This document shows positions 22,867-34,519 of a DNA stretch of 64,000 nucleotides, piece by piece (the stretch's first letter is position 1; every line of letters starts with the position of its first letter). Source of the stretch: Nymphaea colorata. Lineage: Eukaryota; Streptophyta; Magnoliopsida; Nymphaeales; Nymphaeaceae. Below the pieces are notes generated by a model that worked only from the letters and a program-made list of their open reading frames with translations, was not told the DNA's origin and made no database searches. The stretch lies in the NCBI RefSeq assembly GCF_008831285.2, contig NC_045138.2, forward strand, positions 10,798,571-10,862,570, written 5' to 3'. A program made the translations under genes and the position numbers.

Positions 22867-22900
22867 GTTCGCGCCTCACGAGCTCCACGGGGAGAAGCGG

Positions 22901-23528
22901 CTGAGGGTAATATGGGGCAGAAATGTAATGTTGTATTTTGTGTTTGTGACAGAGATTGTGCATTCTTATTTTTAAAATGAATACCATTGTCAGAAATGAT
23001 ATCGTGCGGGATCTCAAATCTACACAAAAGGTTTTTGTGAATGAAGGACACTACACGTCGTCATTCAACTATTTTTAAAGTGATTGCTTCAACCCATTTG
23101 ATGAAGTAATCTATAGCTGCAAGAAAATATCTATATCCATTTGAGGCAGGTGGATTGATTGGACCGACCACATCGAAGGCCCACATAGAAAACGACCAAG
23201 GTGAGCTGACTGAATAAATGTATTCTGCTGGAGCATGAATTGATGGTGCATGGAACTGACATTTAATGCACTTTTTGACAAACTGGTGACAGTCTCTCTG
23301 CATTGTGGGCCAATAGTACCCTGCTCTGACTATATGTTTGACGATGGTCTGATACCCTACATGTCCCCTACAAATTCCTTCATGAGCTTCCTGAATGACT
23401 TCTAGTACCTCATTTTCATCGAGATGTCTAGCGTATTCCATACTGAATCCTCTTCTATATAGGACGTTAGCTGAAATAAAATATCTTGAAGGTATGTGTC
23501 TCAGAGCTCTTTGCTCTTTTCGAGACAT
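22901..23528 (-). pseudogene. Tat integrase, N-terminal half (before the insertion)
   Basis: On the minus strand an H2C2 zinc-binding region is seen (HEGICRGHVGYQTIVKHI, then YYWPTMQRDCHQFVKKCIKC), followed by the core with SMWAFDVVGPINPP (first Asp), YFLAAIDYFIKWVEA and IISDNGIHFKNKN (second Asp). A small frame slip precedes APYYPQ, which abuts the insertion at 22901. The order and spacing match the gypsy integrase family. Confidence 0.88.
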
Positions 23529-23549
23529 TTCAGGTGGAAGTGTTCTTGT

Positions 23550-24030
23550 TCAGAGAAAATCTTTGATGTTCTGATACCATGGTGTTTCTCTACTTTCTGC
23601 TTGTAATACCTGTTCTGGTATGACAAAAGATGGTTGTTCGAGTCTTCTGTCTTCAAAAGATTTGATAGATTCTCTAGGTTTGAAGCTGAAGGTAGAGCCT
23701 AAACTGGCCAACCCGTCTGCAATCGGGATCAATTCTTTTTTGACATGTAAGAGCTGATACTCCTCAAATTGTTTTAAGAGGGAAGTTGCTAACTTTTGAT
23801 ATGGTTTCAATTTCTGATCTTTGACTTGTCAATCTCCATTGACTTGACTAACAACTAAGAGAGAATCCACAGAAGCATTGTGATACCTTGGATTAAGGCT
23901 TCATATTCTGCCATATTATGTGTGCAATATAAATTCAATTTGAGGGAGTAAGGAATCATTTCATTTTCTAGTGTAATGAAAAGTAACCCAATGTCTACCC
24001 CAGCTGTGGTTTTAGATCCATCGAAATACA
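23550..24030 (-). pseudogene. second (archaeal-type) RNase H of the Tat element
   Basis: Fragments MYFDGSKT, HNMAEYEAL and then KKELIPIADGLASLGSTF match the additional RNase H domain that Tat-lineage gypsy elements carry between their own RNase H and integrase. Frame changes interrupt it near 23830. This domain is the main evidence for the lineage. Confidence 0.75.
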
Positions 24031-24057
24031 TCTCCCAAATTGACTCTAGTTCGGTCG

Positions 24058-24608
24058 TTAGGATTTGCTCATCTGGAAAATTATCATTTGTTTTAATTTC
24101 TTCAGATAGAGAAAATTTGTCAATTGATCTGCAATGGCTTGACCCTTGATTGATTTCTGTGACACATATTCCAAATCATATTGTATCAGCAGAATTTGCC
24201 ACTTTGCTATCCTTCCATTTAGAAATGGCTGTTCAAGGATATATTTGAATGGATTAAGTTTAGATAAATTTAACATTGCATGACAATAGGTAGTGCCTTT
24301 TTGATACAACCATAACAAGGCTAAGCAAGTTTTTTCCATGTGCGAGTAGTTCTTTTCATACTGCACAAATGCCTTATTGATGTAATAAATGGCATGTTAT
24401 ATTCGACATCCTTCTTCATATTGAGCCAAAAATCCACCATAGGATGAATTGTTAACTGTGATGTAAAGCAATAGAGGTTTCCCCAAAATTGGGGGTTTCC
24501 AAATCGATGGGCAAAGAAGGTATTTCTTGATCTTTTCGAATGAGGTCTGACATTCATGTTTCCATTCAAGCTTGACTCATTTCTGTAGTAAATGGTTGAA
24601 GGGTTCAC
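24058..24608 (-). pseudogene. gypsy RNase H region
   Basis: NYSHMEKTCLALLWLYQK, HAMLNLSKLNPFKYILEQPF and GRIAKWQILLIQYDLEYV are conserved segments of the gypsy RT-associated RNase H. The preceding overlapping frame supplies its start. The reading frame is broken between the pieces. Confidence 0.82.
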
Positions 24609-25473
24609 ATCTCATGATAAGATTAGATTTAAACCTTCTAATTGACTGAATTTTGTCTTGCGAGCTACGTAACTCCTTTAGATTTGTTGGTAGTGATATA
24701 TCAATAATCTCCTTTGTTTTGGAGGGATCCATCTCGATTCCTTTTTTGCTGACCATAAATCTCAAAGCTTACCAGATTCTACACCAAATACACACACTTT
24801 TGTGGATTCAATCCAAGCTTTCTGTTGTAAGAGTCTATCAAAAACTTGAGAGAGAATGCTGATGTAGTTTTCCCTTATTTTTGACTTGATTAGCAGATCA
24901 TCCACATATGCATCCATGATTTGATGCATTTAATCATGAAAAATAGCTGTCATAGCCCTTTGATATGTTGCCCCAACGTTCTTCAGACCAAACGACATTA
25001 CAGTATAGCAGAAAGTGCCCCATGAGGTTGTAAATGATGTTTTGGCCTGGTCTTCAGTGGCCAACTTAATTTGGTTATAGCCAGAATATCTATCCAAAAA
25101 GAAGAACATTGGCCTGCGATACTGTCTACCAGTCAATGTTTGGAAGTGGATAGTCGTCTTTTAGTATGGCTTTATTCAAATCTCTGAAATCGATGCAAAG
25201 ACGAATTTTGTCATTTTTCTTTGGGACTACCATGATGTTTGTCAATCATTCAGGATAGTCAATTGTTCAGATGAACTCTGCCTTTAGTAAGTCTTCTAGG
25301 CCTTCCTTAACGTTCCCCTCAAGATAAGGGTCTAGTTTCCCCAATTTTTGTTTGATTTGCTTGCATTCCGGTTTCAATGGCAATCGATGCTCAACTAATT
25401 TTATATCAAATCCTGGCATGTCTTCATAAGTCCATGCAAAGGTTTCTTGATGATTTTTTAGGAAGTCTATCAA
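24609..25473 (-). pseudogene. gypsy reverse transcriptase
   Basis: The minus strand shows FAWTYEDMPGFD (RT entry), FFFLDRYSGYNQIKLATEDQ (first catalytic Asp), FCYTVMSFGLKNVGATYQRA and then MDAYVDDLL at about 24895-24920, the catalytic YVDD box, just after a stop. KKGIEMDPSKTKEIIDI follows. All RT blocks are recognisable but lie in several frames. Confidence 0.88.
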
Positions 25474-26451
25474 CTTTTTTCTTTCTTCTGTTGGGAGACT
25501 TGCTTCAATTTGTAAAATCTTTGGATTCTCTTCTGTACCAATATTAATTTTCTCAATTGGACCATTAATAAAAAGTGACTGTTGATCTTGTTTTCTTATT
25601 TGGATGAACTTTAGAATTCTACCATAATGAGTTCTGGATTTACCTCCTTGAAGCCTTTTGATGTTAGATCCTCAGGTGCCATCCTAAAGATTATAAAAAG
25701 GTTAGATGGAATTTGAGACATTTTATGTGGAAGTAAGTTCCATATGTCATTGCATATTTGAAGGTATTACAAAATAAAGACACTTGGTCAATTAGAGTAC
25801 AATGATGACAAAATAACAAAATGATCATTAGATGATAAAATGATAGCGGATTTGTTGATTCAAACTGATGGTGAACATCTGCCTATAGTGTTCCTCTTGA
25901 TAAAAGGTACTGGCTTGAATTCTTCCTTGGCATCCATTTTTTCATAACTTTGGCATCTTAGGGCTTGAGTACCACGCTGTCCTAACAAGATAATTGGTTC
26001 CAAGATTCCATTTTTATATTTGCCAAGGCTAGTGAATGACTGGTAGCTATAGCGTAAGAGTAAATCCAATCATTTCTCATTCTGGCAAAAATTTTTGAAT
26101 AATAGATGGCTTTTATAACTTGTTTTAGGATTGGTACCCTTTTTTACCCACATTTGTTTTTTTAGCTTCTGAATGGCCAATTTGCTCAAACCATGAGATA
26201 TTTCTTATTCTTTGCAGACTTGAATACTAGGTACTTCGATTGTATATGTTGATACTGAAATCATTGGATGCATAAGATGATTTTGCATGTCCTCTATATA
26301 GATGATTATAGTATTCCTATTGTGAGTCCATTTGACGCACTGATGTAGAGTAGATGGAACCGCATTGGTAGCATGGATCCATGATATGCCAAGAAATAGG
26401 TTGAATGAAGGTTTTATATCTACAACATGAAAAAAAACCCAATGATATGTC

Positions 26452-26649
26452 TCAGAGATTCGAATTCAGACATATATAGCCCAGGCAAGGTTGTCCCATT
26501 CCATCATATCCAAGAATGAAAATTGATGACAGGATATAGTCGGCTTGCTTTATGCCTAATTCGTGAGCTTTTTGCTGTGGACAAATGTTCAGGCATGATC
26601 CACCATCGATTAAAACATGAGAGACTCTGGTACCCCTTGTTTCTACCAC
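26452..26649 (-). pseudogene. gypsy aspartic protease
   Basis: VSHVLIDGGSCLNICP matches the protease active-site block of plant gypsy elements, in which DGGS occurs in place of DSGS in many Tat-type copies. IFILGYDGMGQPCLGYI follows. The frame is short and isolated by stops. Confidence 0.78.
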
Positions 26650-26739
26650 TATGTGGAAGACATCATTATATGATGCGCCTCTATTTGGTAGATCTTTATC
26701 AGAAAATATGATCTGACCATTTTCATATAGTCCAAAAGC

Positions 26740-27248
26740 CTATTCATTTCCTCGATTAGAGCTAAATCCTTCCTTCTTGACTTGAGGTAAAGGGTTTATT
26801 TCCTTGAAAATAGATTCCAAAGGTTCAGGATCCCATATTTTTGACTTTTGATCGATCTTTGTCCAACCGTCTTGTTTGCTTGGCCTAGTTTGTGCATTGA
26901 CAGATTCTTTGTCATGTTTGAAAAGTAACCCCAAGACATCCAGGGATGCTTTATTCCTTTTGTTTGCTACTACGACTTGATGATTTGTTGAAAACCTGAC
27001 CATTGTAATTGTTCCTTTCCATGCTTAGGAAAAGGGGTTTTGAGGATGTCCGGTTGTTCATTGACCTCCTTAATGATTTCTTTGTTGACAGCATCTTGCA
27101 CAATATTTTTTAGTACAAGACAATCTTTTGTATCGTGTCCTAGAGCACGATGAAATTTGCAGAACTTTTCTTTGTTTTTTTCCATCATTGGTGAAGGGTT
27201 TGTAACTTTTGGGAGGAACAGAGTGCCTCTTTCAATCAGCATGTGCAT
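26740..27248 (-). pseudogene. gag C-terminus with zinc knuckle
   Basis: FCKFHRALGHDTKDCLVLKN is the C-x2-H-x4-G-H-x4-C zinc-binding knuckle variant typical of this lineage. It is followed by a frame containing LLFKHDKESVNAQTRPSK. It separates the gag core from the protease. Confidence 0.75.
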
Positions 27249-27517
27249 GACTTTTTCTTAACTCTGTTGTAATGGGATGAGTTTTTTGTTGTATCCCCAT
27301 CTAGGATGTTTGTTTTTAATACCGCTACTATTGTTGCTAGCTTTGTATGCTATCCCTTTATTCATGGGATAGTCTGCCCTTTCTTTTTTGAAGGTAGCGG
27401 TGTTGGCTATAATGTTGGCCAGAGCATTTTGACTCTTGTTTTTTTTTGTGTGTCTTCCTTAGTCTTTACTGGGATGACATAATCAAAAGCTCCATTTTCA
27501 ATTCTTGTTTTGATGAA

Positions 27518-28404
27518 TTATGATATCTTGGTGTGATCAATGAAAGACTTGATTGAAGCATTGGAAATGAGGCTCCTCAGTGGTTGTGTCAAATTGGTGA
27601 TGATCAATCTCAATGCATGGGATTGGGAGATTGGGTCTCTCATCTTGTTGCAAGAAGAACTCCATCTTTGAATAAAATCCCTAACCTTTTCACCTAGCCT
27701 TTGTTTCAGATAACACAGTATGGTGATCGTTGGTATTGTTTCAACATTCTGGATGAACCTTTTAATGAAAATGTTGATTAGTTTATCAAAATTTTTCAAT
27801 TCGACTGAGTTTATGTACTCCCGGTACTTCCAAACTCCTTGAGAAGCATCGAAAGAGAGCTCTGTGATTGTGGCAAAATTTATAGCATTCCACAAAGAAC
27901 ATGGCCAAATGTGTCTTTGGGTCTCCATGGCCATCGAATTTGATAAATTTCTTAGGCAAGTTTTGTATGTGTTTGTCATTTTCAAAACTTTCATAGAAAT
28001 CTTCGCAGGTAAAATTTCTTTTGTTGTTGCCCTCGAGTTGAACCACGTTCAACTTCTTTTCAACTTCCTGAATTTTTGTTTTCCAAGATTCCCCTTCTCT
28101 TTCTTGGAAGTCTTTGGTTCTTCCTCACTACTTAATTTTGTTGTATCATCTTCAGAAGAGTCAGAACTACTCAATAAAGATTTCTTTGTTTCTTCCTTTT
28201 CTTCTTGGCCCTCTCTGCCTGGGCTTGCTCTTCATTGAACATAGTCATGTATCTCCGAAATTTCTTGTATTCTTCATATTCTAGATCATTGGCTTCTGTC
28301 CTGGGAGGTGTTTTGGAGGAGGATTCTTCTCCCTTGTCTCCCAAAAAGGCTTGTTCTAGTTCCATCTCAATTCTCTTCCTTTGTTGGCTTCTAGTCTTCA
28401 CCAT
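27518..28404 (-). pseudogene. gag of the Tat element
   Basis: The likely start is the Met at 28404 (MVKTRSQQRKRIEMELEQA). The gag core (retrotransposon gag domain) reads IQNLPKKFIKFDGHGDPKTH then LAMFFVECYKFCHNHRALFR, and after a frameshift YINSVELKNFDKLINIFIKR, RLGEKVRDFIQRW. The N-terminal part contains an acidic segment and a Lys/Arg cluster (RAKKKRKKQR). Confidence 0.82.
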
Positions 28405-28619
28405 AAAGTGGATATTCACCTTGTAAGAAGAAAAATTAAAAATGTCAGGATTTGAATTGATGAGAGATAATTTGTACAAATGACAAAATGGCAAATTTTG
28501 ATTGTATATTGAAATGACAATGAGATTGACAAGACTTTTGACAATGTTCAACACGCCTTGACAAAATTTGGCTTTGTTAACCATGATTATCTAGGATAAA
28601 ATGATAGATGGATGGATTT

Positions 28620-29260
28620 CATCCCGCCATTTTACGTATTCAGGACCCATGTCTAGACCAATGATAAGGTACAAGTGAGCAAACGATTCCCAACGTTCTT
28701 GGGTATAAGTGTATATTCCGAACCACTCTTCGGTATCCAATTCACACTCTACGATGGCTCCTTTAGACTCAATTGGATATGCTTTCCTTTGATGCAGTGA
28801 GAATTGTCTGAGGCAATGATCTGGATGGTATTCAACTATGTAAAATGGTCCTCATAGAAGACTTCCTCTGGCTGGGTTGTAGGTGTATCTTGACTTGATG
28901 ACTTCTGGATCAAAGAAGTCTCAAATGATGGCGAAGTCATCCACTTCCTCCATCTTCTTATGGTAGTGCTCCATACTAAATAAGTGGCCATCGGTGTTCT
29001 GAAAATAGTATGATTGTGGCCCTACGTGTTTGTAGAACCATGTTTGTAATGTGAAGACATATCCTTCTATTGAATCTGCATCCCCAATTGAAAATTTGGT
29101 CAATCTTCGGTAAAGGAATGCCAAGGCTGCCATTGCTATAGATATGCAACAGACTTTGACATGCCCCCATTTTTTGAAGAGGCAACGTGTGCGAAAATTC
29201 ATTATGTGTTCTTCACTGTTGAAGAAGATGAGACCTGCATTACAAGTCACCATGGAGTTT
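28620..29260 (-). pseudogene. leader ORF of the Tat element, plant-mobile-domain-like
   Basis: The frame at 28921-29253 contains VKVCCISIAMAALAFLYRRL, TKFSIGDADSIEGYVFTLQ and TWFYKHV. This pattern (AALAxLYRxL, then GxxxxLQxWxxxH) resembles the plant mobile domain found in transposons and in MAIL/MAIN-type proteins. Extra ORFs upstream of gag are known in Ogre/Tat elements. The assignment is by eye only. The neighbouring minus-strand frame below 28900 appears to continue the same ancient ORF. Confidence 0.5.
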
Positions 29261-30908
29261 TTGTACTTGTTTGTGACACTTCTAGATAGTGAAGCAGGGT
29301 TGACATATTGGGAATATGTTTCACCAAGTTCTTGTAGTTGGAGGTATTGATGTCCATCCTTTTTTAGAAATGGTCAACTTTGTTTTCCTGTAAGTTTACG
29401 AATTACTTCTAGAGTTTTGACTAGACATTGATTGACAAAGAACGGGTCTTCAATTGGTCCTCTTGGGTCACATTTGGCTTTGGCAAACCCATAATGCTGG
29501 AAAACTCATCTAAAGTAATTGCCAATTAACCCCATGGGAATCAGAATGTATTGTTCCTTGGGTTCTATATTTCGACACTTGCGTGGATTAGACTGTCGTT
29601 GATAGGTTACATGGCAAGACTGACTGCTTCTTCGAGACCGCAATCCTTTAAGTGGTCCAAAAACATACATCGAAAAGTTGGGTATCATGAAAGATACCAC
29701 TAAGCTATGTAGACTCCACTTGGGATGATGCGAAGTCCGGATCGACCTTGACATGACCCAAATAAAATATGGTCATATGAGAAAATACTTTCTGAGTCCA
29801 TCTGGACAAGAGAAAGTATTAGATGTTGACATAAATTGAACTAATAGAGACTTGAGAAAAGTTTTGGTATCGGGTTTGGACGTCGGTTTGGATATAAGAT
29901 AAAACATCACATCTCATGCATCATACAAGCAATTAATGAAAATTTGATAATGCATTCCCTAGGACACTTGCCTATATGCATTATTTTGAAAATGGATATT
30001 GGAACCTATAGAAAATAAATGGGTAAATTGTTCTTGATTTATCCAAAATTCAAGATATGTCTATATACCAAATCTATGGTACTGGGATAGACTCCTTCAA
30101 GATTTTCTATATTTGGACTCTCCAATTCTTCTTGTTCACCCATCGATATACCAGAACTATTGTCTGTTTTGATACTAATGGGGGGACTTCTCAGTCCAAT
30201 TGGGTGGTCCAGCTGTATAGCTATATCTTGGACTAATGTCCTAGAAATAGCTCGGCAACATGATGACCGAGATATGGCATAGGTAAGGATTTGTTTTTCA
30301 AAATTTATGAGAAGATGCAAAATAGATGGCTCTATTGCATACATTCCGAAGAGATAGATTTAAAAATTTGAGAGCATACTGGGCTTCATACAATCCCTAA
30401 ATTGAGAAGGGGTAGGGTAAATTGAAACAAAAGGGGTTCATAGAATATCCTCAATATGCGCTAACATGATAATGGCATTCATGTTTATGAAAAATTTTGT
30501 GCAATGATATCCGGCATTGTGACAATAACTTGTATATGAACCAATAAATCCGTAGGCAGATGATGATGGGTCCTACCGGGTGTGCCATCTATTCGCGCTC
30601 CATCCCATCCTTGGGGGCGTATCAGCAAAAATTCTTTTCAAATTAAGGTTTTGACGAAATTTTCACAAGAAAGGGATCCACCCATTGGTACGAGGTCCAA
30701 CCAATCCTGCCAAAGACTAAGGATCATTTGGGTCATGTATGAGTTATTAATGCAAATCTTATATGTTTGTGCATTGAGGTTTTGGTTTCAAGAATCAAAG
30801 TTTATCTTGAATAAGCAACTTGTTTTTGAAAATAAATTCAATGGAAAATTATTTGAAAAGTTATTCGAAGATTGGAGGGGTTTCAAATCGATATGAAAAC
30901 CTTTGTTT
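29261..30908 (-). other. 5' leader of the Tat element
   Basis: Open frames at 29506-29754 and 30039-30344 may be further fragments of the leader ORF but match no family I recognise. The primer-binding site expected next to 30909 could not be matched to a common tRNA end. Confidence 0.4.
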
Positions 30909-33900
30909 TGACATTTGTTATGAAATCAACGATTAGGGATTTTGAAGATTGAAATTGAGTTCTTTGTTGTGAACTCAAGATGATTTTTGGGTTGAAATTG
31001 TGATGATCAATTTTTGGAAAAAATCGCTAAGTTACCTTAGCAAGCAAAATTGATTTTGAATTCTCCTTTGCCAAATAGTGTGATTTGGTCTAAGACATTA
31101 GAAACTTGAGATTTGATTAGATAGTGTTCATTCTTTTGATGAAACATATGTTCCAAATTGTTCGAAAATGTGTTGTTTTCAAAACATATTTTGGCCAAGA
31201 TTATGAATGCATTGCTTGTGTTTTTTTGAAAATTAAGTGAAGTTTATAAATTCTTGTTGCAATATGACTTGGTCACCTTTTGCAACTCAAATTTGAATCA
31301 CTTAATTTCTTGAGAAAGTGCATGTAGTGTTATTGGATTTAAGTGAGTATGAATGTGTGAAATGAAAAGAGAAACTATATGAAACATACATCCTTCACTC
31401 TCTCATAATCTCTCAAAATTTATACATTTGGAACATTCATGCTTCACTCTCTCATATTCTCTCAAAGTCCATTACACATCATACAATTTACACATAAGGA
31501 TTGATTTTAATTAATATATAGGACTTTCTCTAAATGTGCTTATCATATTCTTAAGCACAAATGTTAGAGATGTAGTCCATAAGCTTAAGACTTAACATAA
31601 AATTATCAAAATGATGAAGAATCTACAAATGATGTCAAAATCAGTTTTTAAAATAATGGGAGACGTGGATGACATCCACTTTTGTCTCAAAATTGCCATA
31701 AAAATCAGATTTCATTCTGATTTAATGACTTAAAATGAAAATATTGATTCTAAAGGGTGTTTGACTCTTAGAAAATGATGACATTCGGTTTGACTCCATA
31801 TGAACTAAACATCCAAGTTGGCAAAAAGCATGTGTCATATACTCTCATTCATGTTATAGTTTGTCTACATATGAATTAAGCACCTAAATCGGCAAAAGGA
31901 ATGTCCCATGTGCTCTCAAGGCTTTTAGGGAGCTGATTAGGTAGGATTAGAATTTTTTTTTGTTCTACAAGACATAGTCGCCTTGTGGCTGAACATTGGT
32001 AAAGCTTGTAAGCTTTGAAATTCTTAAATTAACTCTTGCAAAGTATGATATCATTTCAGCAACTTGCATACACTTTACATATGAGTTGCTGGAATTAAAC
32101 AAATTTTAAGATGAAAGAAAAGTGATTTCATAGCATTGTACTACGAAAATCAATACAATGATAATTTTTTTTTAAAATGAATTTGGAAATGTGTTTCAAC
32201 CTGATTTTACAAGAGGAAAATGACTTTAACAGGAGATTGCACGTGTATATATATAACAATATATATATATATAAGAAGATTGAAAACTAGTTTCTAATCT
32301 CCTCTACCACTCTTTATCAATTAAATTGAAAGACATGAATCAAAATGACTTTAATTGAAAAGGAAAACAAGACAATGTCAAGCTAGTCATCCATAATTTT
32401 GCCATGCAAGGGTGGATCACATTCATAAGAATGTATCCATCCCTAATAGGCATTTTCATCATATATGTTGCAGCAAAATCACTCTCTTACCATGGGATTC
32501 TCTCATGGTAGAGAGTTCAAAACGGTTTTAAACTTGTTGTTTTGAAAGGGATGTGGCCTTGGGCTCTTTTTAAAATTTGACTCATGGGTTCATCTTTTAA
32601 AAAAACCGATTCATACATGTATTATGCATTAACATATATATTTAATCATAATTTTATCATAACTAGACATCATTCCAGCCATGAAATAAATGAAAATAAA
32701 CCCTTCCCACGAGTGCTTAAATTAAAAATAAGTGCAAAAAAATGAAATGGATGAAAATGGATTAGAGTCACCTACCTTGTAGTCGGTCTTGATGATTGAT
32801 TCTTCTCTTTGCTTGTTTTCTAAATCAAGCAATCCTAAGCAAGAACCCAAACTTGGATTTGAGCTTAGCAAAGCAAGAAGAAGAAGAATGACTTGTTGAA
32901 ATTTTCTGTGGGGAAGAGGGAGCTTCTCACCACAAAAATCCTAAGTAAGGGTTCACTTAAGCACCCTAACTTAACAAAATCAATGGAGAGAATAGGGGAA
33001 GCCGAAGAAAAGAATGAGATAGCGGGGGAAGAGGGCTTGGACGAATTTTTCTTCTCCTCCTTGGCTTCTATTTCCTAGCTCCTTAGTTGCAGTAATTTGA
33101 TGAAGACTTCAAAAATTCGTCCCCCCCTTGGTTGCCAAGGGGAGGTTTATATAGAGGAGGAGATGGGTTCAACCACCTCCTTAACTCACCATAGAAACTT
33201 ACTTAAGACTTTGGGGATTTGTAAAATGGATTAAATAGGGTTTAATGATCCTAGTTGACCACACCTGGCTCATTTACACGAGCTAGGTTGGCTGGGTTTG
33301 GCGTGGTCTACCTTGGTTCAGACTTAGCTGCCCATCTTTGACCAAAATTTTGGGTGAAAATGCCCTTGCCCAAGGTTTTGTCTTATTTTATTCTATTTAT
33401 TTTTTTCTTTGTTTGAAATTGAGCTTGTTAGGTCAAAACCTAGTTGTTAAGCTCTAAATGTTATTGAATTTTGACAATTCAATTAAAATTTGAAAATTCT
33501 ATCAAATTTGGTTGAGAAATGGTATTTTTGTCCATAACTTGATTGAAGATGGATTTCAATCAAATCAAGCTTTGGTTTGAAATACATTTGATTTATGCAT
33601 TTTACAAATCCAAATGTATATTTCCCTTTTATAAAATCGTAAATTAGGTTTTGTAATCTCAATTTGATCATAGAAGGGCAAAATTGTCTAGATTGGTCAA
33701 ATTTGACCAATTGACCAAAGTCAAAGCTCATTTGCGAGTAGTTTGATTTTATTCGAGGTAACTCAATGAATATGAGATAAGAAAGCTCTTAATTGAGCTA
33801 AATTGTACTTTGATTGAGCTTAGCCAAAGTGGATTCGATCCGGTCAAGGTCTATTTTTGTCCACTAATTTGTCCTGGGACAAACCTACCCTTTTGACTGA

Positions 33901-34519
33901 GCTGAGCTCGTGTTGACTGAGCCTAACTGAGTTTGGCACCATATTTGAGTGCACCCAGGTCAAACCTACTTGGATTAAGTAGGTTAGGTGAGTTTAATTC
34001 TAACACTTATTGCTTCTTCGGAATTTGATTTTTCTTTAACTAAGGGAGAGAGAGAGGTATTAATGTCTCTCTTTTCGTATGAACCTTTATTCATGTATTT
34101 TGAAAATGATTTTTTTTTAATTGATGGGAGATATTTTTGAAAAAGGGGGTGTGTGACCTCTTGGGTAGGCTTCTGACCATACGAGCTAGGTGGGCCCACT
34201 CGTGGGTCCCACATGGTCTTCTAGATTGAATTAGATCCAATTCTCGGATTTAAATCAGATATGGATTTCAAATGACATCTGTAATTGGATTTGGATTCCA
34301 AATGGCATTTGTAATTGGATTTGGATTCTAAATCCTAATTTGGATCTAGTTTGGACTCGTAATCTTACTTTAGGATTCGTGTCACAAGTCAAATTCATGA
34401 TTTGAATCTAAATTGTGTTTAGATTCAAAACTGGCTTTGAAATTGCAATTTTTCACAATTCTTTTGTAAAATTTTGACATTGCTTCAATTCTGATGTACA
34501 AAAATTTGGGGTGTTAACA
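30909..34519 (-). repeat. 5' LTR of the Tat element
   Basis: Matches the left LTR from TGACATTTGTTATGAAATC to GGGGTGTTAACA (plus strand). It keeps about 860 bp (33078-33935) missing from its partner and lacks the partner's tandem duplication. Together the two copies let the ancestral LTR be inferred at well over 3 kb. Confidence 0.85.

Larger units (their letters stand above)
19325..22900. mobile_element. insertion of linear mitochondrial-plasmid-like DNA
   Basis: This 3576-bp block splits the Tat integrase exactly between codons for YYPQ (right edge, 22901) and CNG (left edge, 19324), with no loss of integrase sequence. It holds one ORF, a protein-primed DNA polymerase on the minus strand, flanked by inverted-repeat blocks (19398-19444 against 22674-22720). 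Such polymerases occur on linear plasmids of plant and fungal mitochondria and in mitochondrial genomes where such plasmids have integrated. I infer transfer of plasmid or mitochondrial DNA into the nucleus after the retrotransposon had landed. No obvious target-site duplication is seen. The small G9 run (19356-19364) and GAGCGAAGCTTAGCGAGCTT near the left edge look unlike the surrounding nuclear DNA. An assembly chimera is the main alternative. Confidence 0.8.
14517..34519 (-). mobile_element. 20-kb Ty3/gypsy retrotransposon, Tat lineage, with internal insertion
   Basis: Two long direct repeats (14517-17715 and 30909-34519) bracket a minus-strand gypsy coding region ordered gag, protease, RT, RNase H, second RNase H, integrase. 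A second, archaeal-type RNase H before integrase, LTRs over 3 kb and extra ORFs before gag mark the Tat (Ogre-like) lineage. The LTRs begin TGTTAACACC on the minus strand. GTCAA adjoins the 5' LTR and also occurs at the end of the 3' LTR, making it a candidate 5-bp target duplication, but the exact 3' LTR edge is ambiguous because the same bases follow the internal LTR end. Many stops and frameshifts make the element non-autonomous. A 3.58-kb polymerase-bearing block interrupts the integrase gene. Without it the element would be about 16.4 kb. Confidence 0.88.

Noticed and set aside
30909-30940. Primer-binding site next to the 5' LTR
   Set aside because: The sequence after the LTR matches no common tRNA 3' end, and the LTR edge itself is uncertain by several bases.
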